Origin: RPQJ01 sp963744735
Lineage (GTDB): Bacteria > Pseudomonadota > Gammaproteobacteria > Steroidobacterales > Steroidobacteraceae
NCBI GenBank assembly: GCA_963744735.1
Contig: CAVUVH010000012.1
Span: 1 to 64,000 of the forward strand
Direction of reading: 5' to 3'
Length of the DNA stretch: 64,000 bases
Shown here: one piece after another, positions 57,432 to 64,000 of the stretch
Position numbering within the stretch: the first letter of the stretch is position 1
Layout: each line of letters begins with the position of its first letter
Position numbers and translations under genes: made by a program
The notes under the pieces: generated by a model
Databases searched by the model: none
What the model was told of the DNA's origin: nothing
The model's input: only the letters and a program-made list of their open reading frames with translations

Positions 57432-57515
57432 GGCGACCAGGTGGAGGTTCCTGCTCCGGGCCTCCACCTGGCCCTGCCGATCGACGACCCCGGGCAGCAA
57501 GCGCGCGCCGCAGAC

Positions 57516-58358
57516 ATGAAACTGATCCAGGCCCGTGACTTCCGCGACGAGTGCGACACGCTGCATGCAGTGCTCGCCACGGCGCCGCGTGCCGCCTGGC
57601 AGCAGCCGACGCAGTTCAAGCACTGGAGCTTCGACGACATCGTCGGCCACCTCTGCTTTTTCGACCATGCCGCCGCCGTCGCGGTCCGCAGCCGTGAAGA
57701 ACTGCAGGCCCTGTTCGGCGAGCTTGCCGCGGCCGGGCGCGCCGGCGTCTCGCTGATCGAATACTCCCGCCGCTGGTTCGCCGGCTGCTCCGGCACCGAC
57801 CTCCTCGCGCGCTGGCGCGAGCAGTACCTGGCCCTGGCCTCAATGTACGAAGACCTTGATCCGAACCTGCGGCTGGCCTGGGCAGGCCCGGACATGAGTG
57901 CCCGCTCGTTCATGAGCGCGCGCCAGATGGAAACCTGGGCCCACGGGCAGGCCATTTTCGATGCACTCGGCCTCGAGCGGGTCGAGCACGACCGCATCCG
58001 CAACATCGTCGTGATGGGGATCAACACGTTCGGCTGGACATTCAGCGTGAACCGGCTCGAGGTGCCCGCCGTGAAACCGCACGTTCGGCTCGTGAGTCCC
58101 TCGGGCGCGGTCTGGGAATGGCACGATGAGTCGTCGGCCGAGCGCGTGGAAGGCAGCGCGGTCGATTTCTGCCGCGTGGTGACACAGACCCGCAACGTGC
58201 GCGACACCGGCCTGCAGGTGACCGGTCCGGTGGCTCGGCAGTGGCTCGACATGGCCCAGTGCTTCGCCGGTCCGCGCGAGACACCGCCGGCCCCCGGCAC
58301 CCGCTACCGCCAAGGCGACGCTGAAAGCAGGGTAGCGTCCCTGTCTAGAAGCCGCTGA
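57516..58358 (+). CDS. DinB/MDMPI-type (TIGR03084-like) putative metal-binding protein
   Basis: 280 aa from ATG 57516; the sequence upstream of this Met looks non-conserved. It has QFKHWSFDDIVGHLCFFDHAA near the N-terminus and MSARQMETWAHGQAIFDALG around 130, the histidine pattern of the DinB/maleylpyruvate-isomerase-N fold. A beta-rich C-terminal part follows (VRLVSPSGAVWEW). I recognise the family but not a reaction. Relatives occur beside acyl-CoA dehydrogenase genes, as here. Its end overlaps the convergent dehydrogenase gene by 14 bases. Confidence 0.75.
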   Translation: MKLIQARDFRDECDTLHAVLATAPRAAWQQPTQFKHWSFDDIVGHLCFFDHAAAVAVRSREELQALFGELAAAGRAGVSLIEYSRRWFAGCSGTDLLARWREQYLALASMYEDLDPNLRLAWAGPDMSARSFMSARQMETWAHGQAIFDALGLERVEHDRIRNIVVMGINTFGWTFSVNRLEVPAVKPHVRLVSPSGAVWEWHDESSAERVEGSAVDFCRVVTQTRNVRDTGLQVTGPVARQWLDMAQCFAGPRETPPAPGTRYRQGDAESRVASLSRSR

Positions 58359-59490
58359 GCGTCGCGTAGCGGTCGCGGTGAAACGCGCTGCTGCCGAGTT
58401 GCGCCTGCGCGACCCGCGCGCGCTTCAGGTACAGGCCGATGTCGAACTCGTCGGTCACGCCGATGCCGCCGTGCATCTGCACGCATTCGTTGGTGACCAG
58501 CTGCAGCGTGTCGTTGAGTCGCGCCTTGCACACCGACGCGAGGCGCGGCACGTCCGCGTCGCGACCGGCGTCGTCGAGCGCGGTCAGCGCCTCGAGCACC
58601 ACCGAGCGTGACAATTCGATCTCGATGAACATCTGCACCGCGCGGTGCTTCAGTGCCTGGAAGGAGCCGATCGGCACGCCGAACTGCGTGCGCTGCTTCA
58701 GGTAGCCGAGCGTGATCTCGAAGGCTTCCTCGGCCATGCCCAGCATCTCGGCCGCGAGCAGGATGCGCCCGCGATCGAGCACGCGCTCGAGGATCTCCGC
58801 TGCGCCGCCCGCCTGGCCGATCAGCGCATCGCCGGGCACCGACACGCCGGCCAGCTCGAGGTCGGCACTGTTGCGGCTGTCGACCATGCTCAGCCGTTGT
58901 CGCGTGACGCCGGTTGCCGCCGGGTCCAGCAGGAACAACGATAAGCCCGACACGTCGTCGTCGGCGCCGTCCGTGCGCGCCAGCACCAGCAGCCGGTCGG
59001 CGATATGCCCGTCCAGCACGAATCGCTTGCGCCCATGCAGGGTCCAGCCCGCGGCCGTCTGCACCGCGCGCGTCGCGCATTGATACGGCGCATGGACCGC
59101 CGATTCCTCGAAGGCGAGGGCGACGACCGCATCGCCCGCCGCGATGCGTGGCAGCCATGCCCGGGCCGCCGGCTGATCGCCGGCCAGCTGCAGGGCCGAA
59201 CCTGCCAGCACGACGGTCGACTGCAGCGGCGAGGCCGCCAGCGTGCGGCCGAGCGCCTGCAGCACCAGGCCCAGGCCGTAGTGGCCGTAGCCGTTGCCGC
59301 CGAGTTCCTCCGGCACCAGCATTCCGGCCCAGCCCAGCTCGGCCATCTCGCGCCAGGCGGCGCGATCGAAACCGGTCGCGTCGGCGGTGTCGCGCAACAT
59401 GCGCAGCCCCGCGACCGGCAGTCGTGCCCGCGCGAACTCGTTCGCGGTGTTGCGCAGCAGTGTCTGTTCGGAGTCGAGGACGAGTCCCAT
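58345..59490 (-). CDS. Acyl-CoA dehydrogenase, small partner subunit type
   Basis: 381 aa. N-terminal helices (MGLVLDSEQTLLRNTANEFA), AWREMAELGWAGMLVPEELGG, FAD region YLKQRTQFGVPIGSFQALKH and the C-terminal MHGGIGVTDEFDIGLYLKRA. It has no EGxxE/EGGTSEIQ catalytic-glutamate segment: the end reads QLGSSAFHRDRYATL. That fits the non-catalytic half of heterotetrameric steroid-type dehydrogenases, paired with the next gene. Lies 9 bases after the 59500 gene. Confidence 0.88.
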   Translation of the reverse strand: MGLVLDSEQTLLRNTANEFARARLPVAGLRMLRDTADATGFDRAAWREMAELGWAGMLVPEELGGNGYGHYGLGLVLQALGRTLAASPLQSTVVLAGSALQLAGDQPAARAWLPRIAAGDAVVALAFEESAVHAPYQCATRAVQTAAGWTLHGRKRFVLDGHIADRLLVLARTDGADDDVSGLSLFLLDPAATGVTRQRLSMVDSRNSADLELAGVSVPGDALIGQAGGAAEILERVLDRGRILLAAEMLGMAEEAFEITLGYLKQRTQFGVPIGSFQALKHRAVQMFIEIELSRSVVLEALTALDDAGRDADVPRLASVCKARLNDTLQLVTNECVQMHGGIGVTDEFDIGLYLKRARVAQAQLGSSAFHRDRYATLSGF

Positions 59491-59499
59491 GGCGCGCCC

Positions 59500-60698
59500 T
59501 CAGTCCGGCAGTCCAAGCACGTGCTTGGCGACGATGTTGTACTGGATCTCGCTGGTGCCGCCCTCGATCGAATTGGCCTTGGTGCGCAGCCAGTGACGAC
59601 AGATGTCGAGTGTCCTCGGAGTCGAACGGCGCGCCCTCCCAGCCGAGCGCCGCCTGTCCCATGATCTCGAGCATCAGCTCGTGCTTGTCCTGGTTGTGCT
59701 TCGCGGCGATGGCCTTCAGCACCGAGGACGCCGCCGAAGGCCCGGTCGCCGAGCTTTCCTCGGCCACGCGCCGCAGCGTCAGGGCCAGCGCCTCGCCCTG
59801 CATTTCGTGCCGGGCGACGAGCGAGCGCAGGTGACTGCTGGCGATGCGGCCGTCGAGCTCGCCGGCGTGCTGCTTCGCCAGCGTCGCCAGCGAGCGGCCG
59901 CCGGGCGTGCCGCCCAGGCCCGATTGCGCGCTGCCGGAAATGCCCGTGCGCTCGAACTGCAGCAGTCGCTTGGCGATCTTCCAGCCGGCACCGGGCTCGC
60001 CGACCAGCTGCTCCTTCGGCACGCGCACGCTGTCGAAAAACACCTGGCAGAAATTCGACTTGCCCGAGATCAGCGGGATCGGCCGCGTCGAGATGCCAGG
60101 ACTCGACATGTCCATCAGCAGGAAAGAAATGCCGCCGTGCTTCGAGTCGGGATCGGTCCGCACCAGGCAGAAGATCCAGTCCGCGAGGTCGGCATAGGAG
60201 GTCCAGATCTTCTGGCCATTGACCAGCCAGTGGTCGCCCATGTCCTCGGCGCGCGTCTTCAGGCTGGCGAGGTCCGAGCCCGCGCCGGGCTCGGAATAGC
60301 CCTGGCACCAGCGGATCTCCCCGCGCGCGATCTGCGGCAGGTACAGCCGCTTCTGCGCCTCGCTGCCGAACTCGAGCAGCACCGGCGCCAGCATCATCAA
60401 GCCCGAACGAAAACACCGCGGGCCGGCAACCGGCGGCCTTCAGTTCCTCGCGCAGCACGCCGGCACGCGCGCCGTCGAGGCCCGCGCCGCCGTATTCACG
60501 CGGCCAGTCGGGGACGGTCCAGCCGCGCGCCGCCATGCGCTGCAGCCAGACCAGCGTGTCGGGCGAGTTGTAGCGCGTGCGCGTGCCGCCCCAGGGCAGG
60601 TCGTCGCCATCGAGATCCATCGGCGCGCGCAGCGCAGGCGGATAGTTCTGCGCGATCCACTCGCGCGCCTCGCGCCGGAACGTGTCGAGGTCGGTCAT
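59500..60698 (-). CDS. Acyl-CoA dehydrogenase, catalytic subunit type (two apparent +1 frameshifts)
   Basis: About 398 aa in three frame segments. MTDLDTFRREAREWIAQNYP and WPREYGGAGLDG lead to the break near 60403; then LMMLAPVLLEFGSEAQKR, CQGYSEPGAGSDLASLKT (FAD site), QKIWTSYADLADW; the second break is near 59611, then HWLRTKANSIEGGTSEIQ with the catalytic glutamate and VAKHVLGLPD. Each break is healed by removing one base. It overlaps the CoA-transferase gene (ATGA) and precedes its likely partner. Confidence 0.9.
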
Positions 60699-61909
60699 GC
60701 GGGCTCCGTCGTTGCCGAATCTACGCGCACGACACCGTCGGCGATGAGGCGATCGATGTCACTGTCGCTGAATCCCGCCTGTTGCAGCAGCTCGCGGCTG
60801 TCGCCGCCCGGTCGCGGTGCGGGCCGGTCGGGCAGGTCGCCGTGGCCTTGCCAGCGGAACGGCGGCCGGTGACCGCGCAGCCGGCCTTCGGTCGGATGGT
60901 CGTACTCGTAAAAAAAGCCGGTCGCCGCCAGGTGCGGGTCGTGCAGCAGGTCGCCCACGGCATTGACCCTGGCGCAGGGGATGTCGGCGGCCCGCAGTGC
61001 CGCGAGCCATGCTTCGGTGCTGCGCGTCGGCGCCACCTCGGCGATCAGCGCGTACAGTTCGTTGACGCTCTGGCTGCGCAGCACCGGGTCCTGCACCCGC
61101 GGCGACTGCGCCAGGTCGGCGCGGCCGATCAGTTCGAAGAACGCGGCCCAGTGCGTGCCGTTGTACGGCAGGATCGCCATGTGGCCGTCCGCGGTCGCGT
61201 AGGGCCGGCGATTCGGCGCTGCCAGCCGGTCGTAGCCCGTGGGGCCCAGCGCCGGCACGAAGGTCTCGCCGCCCAGCTGTTCCGACAGCAGGAACGACAC
61301 CGTGCTCTCGAACATCGGCGCTTCGATGCAGCAGCCGAGTCCCGTGCGTGCACGATGCGCGAGCCCGGTTGCCACGGCGATGGCCAGGTGCAGGCCGCCG
61401 ACCTTGTCGCAGAGGATGGTCGAGAGGTAACGCGGCTCGCCGCTGGCGTTGGCGTTCAGCGCCGCCACGCCCGAGGCCGCCTGGATGATGTCGTCGTACG
61501 CGGGTTCGGCGGCATTCGGTCCCGCCTGGTCGAAGCCTGCCGCGAAGGCGTAGACGAGGTCCGGCTTGAGGCGGGCGAGCTGCGCGTAGCCCAGCCCGAG
61601 CGATTCGGCCGCCTTCGGCCGCATGTTGTGCACGACGGCGTCGGCATCCGCCACCAGCCGCGCCAGCACCGCGCGCGACTCGGGTCGCTTGAGGTCGATC
61701 GCCAGCGAGCGCTTGTTGCGGTTGAATCCCATGAAGCCGGCGCCCATCGCGCGCGACCGTCCCGGCCGCACCGTGCGGAACAGGTCGCCGGCGAGCGGCT
61801 CGATCTTGACCACGTCGGCGCCGAGGTCGCCCAGCACCTGGGTCGCATAGGGCCCGAGCACGATGCTCGTGAAATCGAGGATCCGGATTCCTTGCAGCAG
61901 CGGCAGCAT
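60695..61909 (-). CDS. CaiB/BaiF-type (class III) CoA-transferase
   Basis: 404 aa. GIRILDFTSIVLGPYATQ, LGDLGADVVKIEP, the catalytic-Asp region AFAAGFDQAGPNAAEPAYDD, and GHMAILPYNGTHWAAFFELIG. It moves CoA between carboxylic acids, probably activating a steroid side-chain or branched acid. First gene of a minus-strand operon with the two dehydrogenases; divergent from the 62025 gene. Exact substrate is not readable. Confidence 0.88.
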   Translation of the reverse strand: MLPLLQGIRILDFTSIVLGPYATQVLGDLGADVVKIEPLAGDLFRTVRPGRSRAMGAGFMGFNRNKRSLAIDLKRPESRAVLARLVADADAVVHNMRPKAAESLGLGYAQLARLKPDLVYAFAAGFDQAGPNAAEPAYDDIIQAASGVAALNANASGEPRYLSTILCDKVGGLHLAIAVATGLAHRARTGLGCCIEAPMFESTVSFLLSEQLGGETFVPALGPTGYDRLAAPNRRPYATADGHMAILPYNGTHWAAFFELIGRADLAQSPRVQDPVLRSQSVNELYALIAEVAPTRSTEAWLAALRAADIPCARVNAVGDLLHDPHLAATGFFYEYDHPTEGRLRGHRPPFRWQGHGDLPDRPAPRPGGDSRELLQQAGFSDSDIDRLIADGVVRVDSATTEPA

Positions 61910-62024
61910 CAGTCAGGCTCGGCACGGCGGGACGCTGCCGCAGGATACGTGGCCACACGCGGCAAGGAAACGCCACGCGCTATCATCCGGGCTGACCTTC
62001 AATCCAGACCAGGGCGACGAACGC

Positions 62025-63167
62025 ATGGGACCTTTGCATGGACTGCGCGTGATCGAGCTGCAGGGGCTCGGCCCCGGGCCTTTCTGTTCGATGATGCTGG
62101 CCGACATGGGCGCCGACGTGATCCGCGTCGACCGTGCCTCGGCCGCGCCCGACGAGCCCGAACCGGTCGATACCCTGCTGCGCAATCGACGCTCGATCGC
62201 GCTCAACCTGAAGAGCCCGGCCGGGATCGAGACGCTGCTGCGCCTGATCGACGGCGCCGACGCGCTGGTCGAAGGCTTCAGGCCCGGCGTCATGGAGCGC
62301 CTGGGCCTGGGACCGGACGTGTGTCTCGCCCGCAATCCGCGGCTGGTCTATGGGCGCATGACGGGCTGGGGCCAGTCCGGTCCGCTGGCGCAGGCGGCCG
62401 GCCACGACATCAACTACCTGGCGCTGACCGGCGCGCTGCACCTGATCGGCGAGCAGGGCCGCAAGCCCGTGCCGCCGCTCAACCTGGTCGCCGATTTTGG
62501 CGGCGGGGCCATGATGCTGCTGTCCGGGATGCTGGCGGCATTGCTCGAGGCCGCGCGCTCGGGCCAGGGCCAGGTGATCGACGCCGCGATGACGGACGGC
62601 GCCATTGCGCTGCTCAGCATCTGCTTCTCGCAGCGCGCGTCGGCGATGGGCTTCCGCGACGAGACCGGCGCCAACATGCTGGCGGGCGCCGCGCCGTACT
62701 ACGGTACTTTCCAGACCAGGGACGGCAAGTACCTCGCCATCGGCTCGATCGAGCCGCAGTTCTATGCCCTGCTGATCGAAAAGCTGGGGCTGGATCGCAA
62801 GTACCTCGCGGCCGGCTTTCCGGCCAGCCGCCGGCATTGGCCCGAGGCCCATGCCGCGATCGCCGCCGCCGTGCTGACCCGCACCCGCGACGAATGGGCG
62901 ACGATATTCGAAGGCACCGATGCCTGCGTCGCGCCTGTACTCAGTCTGGCCGAGGCCGCGCAGCACCCGCACAACGTGGCGCGCGGCAGCTTCATCAGCG
63001 TCAACGGCGTGGAACAGCATGCGCCGGCGCCGCGCTTCAGCCGCACGCCGGCGGGACCGGTCGAGGCGCCGCACAAGGCGGGGGCGGATACGGCCGCCGT
63101 CCTGCAGGAGGCGGGATTTTCCGCGGCGGAGATCGAGGCGCTGCGTTCGGCGGGCGCCCTGTCCTGA
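62025..63167 (+). CDS. amacr: Alpha-methylacyl-CoA racemase
   Basis: 380 aa class III CoA-transferase fold. MGPLHGLRVIELQGLGPGPF, the racemase pair GHDINYLALTGAL (His of the acid-base set) and LVADFGGGAMML (Asp), then DGAIALLS and FQTRDGKYLAIGSIEPQFY. It interconverts (R)- and (S)-2-methylacyl-CoA so that branched and sterol side chains can enter beta-oxidation. ATG 62025 begins the conserved start. A TATCAT box lies at 61981-61986. Confidence 0.9.
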   Translation: MGPLHGLRVIELQGLGPGPFCSMMLADMGADVIRVDRASAAPDEPEPVDTLLRNRRSIALNLKSPAGIETLLRLIDGADALVEGFRPGVMERLGLGPDVCLARNPRLVYGRMTGWGQSGPLAQAAGHDINYLALTGALHLIGEQGRKPVPPLNLVADFGGGAMMLLSGMLAALLEAARSGQGQVIDAAMTDGAIALLSICFSQRASAMGFRDETGANMLAGAAPYYGTFQTRDGKYLAIGSIEPQFYALLIEKLGLDRKYLAAGFPASRRHWPEAHAAIAAAVLTRTRDEWATIFEGTDACVAPVLSLAEAAQHPHNVARGSFISVNGVEQHAPAPRFSRTPAGPVEAPHKAGADTAAVLQEAGFSAAEIEALRSAGALS

Positions 63168-63182
63168 GGCGGCCTTCGTCCT

Positions 63183-63212
63183 TTATGATGGTCGACGGCC
63201 CCTGCCGGGGCC
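63183..63212 (+). promoter_or_regulatory. -10 box and leader hairpin before the thiolase gene
   Basis: TATGAT (63183-63188) is followed by a perfect hairpin GGCCCC-tgcc-GGGGCC (63197-63212). It lies between the racemase stop and the thiolase start and may give the thiolase its own promoter. Confidence 0.35.
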
Positions 63213-63284
63213 AACCATTTCCGCAGGATTCCCGACCTACCGCCGCGCGGCGCACTGCCCGCGCGACCTGACCGGAGCACACGC

Positions 63285-64000
63285 ATGGCCGACGCCTACA
63301 TCTATGACCACGTCCGCACGCCGCGTGGTCGCGGCAAGCCGGACGGTGCACTGCACAGCATCACGCCGATCCAGCTCGCGGCGCAGACGCTGCAGGCCGT
63401 GCGCGACCGCAATGCACTCGATACCCGCCTGCTCGACGACGTCGTGCTCGGCTGCGTTTCGCCGGTCGGCGAGCAGGGCGCCGACATCGCCCGCGTGGCG
63501 GTGCTGGTCGCGGGCTACGACGAGACCGTGCCGGGCCAGCAGCTGAACCGCTTCTGCGCCTCGGGGCTCGAGGCGGTCAACAATGCCGCGGCGCAGGTCA
63601 TGTCCGGCCAGTCGCAGGCGGTCATCGCCGGCGGCGTCGAGTCGATGTCGCGCGTGCCGATCGGCAGCGACGGCGGCGCCTGGGTCGCCGACCCGGCCGT
63701 GGCCTACCAGACCTACTTCGTGCCGCAGGGCGTGGGCGCCGACCTGATCGCCACGCTCGACGGCTACACGCGGGCGCAGGTCGACGCCTACGCCGTCGAA
63801 AGCCAGCGGCGCGCCGCCACGGCCTGGGCCGAGGGACGCTTTGCCCGCTCGGTCGTGCCGGTGCGGGACGTGCTCGGCCGCGTCATGCTCGAGCGCGACG
63901 AACACCTGCGGCCCGACGCCACGCTCGAGAGCCTGGCCGCGCTCAAGCCCGCCTTCGCGCAGATGGGCGAGCAGGCCGGTTTCGATGCCGTGGCGCAGAT
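63285..64000 (+). CDS. Acetyl-CoA acyltransferase (thiolase), 5' part
   Basis: The first 238 codons are present; the gene runs off the right edge. MADAYIYDHVRTPRGRGKPDG, then LGCVSPVGEQGADIAR and QQLNRFCASGLEAVNNAAAQ with the acyl-enzyme cysteine, and AGGVESMSRVPIG. A degradative thiolase that would cleave 3-ketoacyl-CoA, in keeping with the racemase, CoA-transferase and dehydrogenases beside it. Starts 118 bases after the racemase. Confidence 0.94.
   Translation, partial: MADAYIYDHVRTPRGRGKPDGALHSITPIQLAAQTLQAVRDRNALDTRLLDDVVLGCVSPVGEQGADIARVAVLVAGYDETVPGQQLNRFCASGLEAVNNAAAQVMSGQSQAVIAGGVESMSRVPIGSDGGAWVADPAVAYQTYFVPQGVGADLIATLDGYTRAQVDAYAVESQRRAATAWAEGRFARSVVPVRDVLGRVMLERDEHLRPDATLESLAALKPAFAQMGEQAGFDAVAQ

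Overview
The window is a GC-rich, gene-dense stretch of chromosome made almost entirely of housekeeping genes. No phage, plasmid, IS or CRISPR feature was found. The gene set points to a gammaproteobacterium: lpoA-yraN divergent from rsmI, sspA-sspB after petABC, a kdsD-kdsC-lptC-lptA-lptB-rpoN-hpf-rapZ operon, mpl, ibaG-murA and meso-DAP peptidoglycan enzymes. A PPi-dependent phosphofructokinase beside adk, a steroid/branched-acyl type beta-oxidation cluster and an SAH riboswitch on ahcY fit a Nevskiales/Steroidobacterales/Xanthomonadales-like lineage. That placement is inference from gene content, not a tree.

Layout: 1-2.4 kb holds pfp (5' end) | adk and rnd. 2.4-9.5 kb holds a membrane protein, mpl, a LON-domain protein, a glycosyltransferase, hemL | crcB, cpdA | an O-methyltransferase. 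9.5-12.5 kb carries the methyl-cycle genes metK and ahcY on the minus strand, with an SAH riboswitch before ahcY. 12.7-18.4 kb is a central-carbon operon, tkt-gap-pgk-pyk, followed by a MoxR ATPase and a VWA protein. 21-24.3 kb holds an exported peroxiredoxin, a patatin lipase and mgtE. 24.4-30.7 kb is the LPS transport/KDO/sigma-54 operon on the minus strand. 30.8-36.4 kb holds ibaG-murA, petABC and sspAB. 36.4-40.2 kb holds yraN-lpoA | rsmI and the RNase P RNA. 40.6-57.4 kb is the division and cell-wall (dcw) cluster from mraZ to ftsZ, without murB or a following lpxC. 57.5-64 kb is a lipid/steroid-type acyl-CoA degradation region.

Two themes cut across the window. First, a family of palindromic intergenic elements with G4N3 heptad arms occurs five times: four full copies and one half copy. 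Every copy lies at the 3' end of a gene, between co-directional genes, with the G-rich arm on the coding strand right after (or forming) the stop codon. In the full copies the loop ends are conserved in the direction of transcription. I do not recognise this family; it is my main candidate for something undescribed. Second, eleven conserved, mostly essential genes are interrupted by a total of thirteen frameshifts. All fit single extra bases (+1) and none fits a loss, which looks like a sequencing-error signature rather than gene decay. I annotate these genes as intact CDS with the likely error position.
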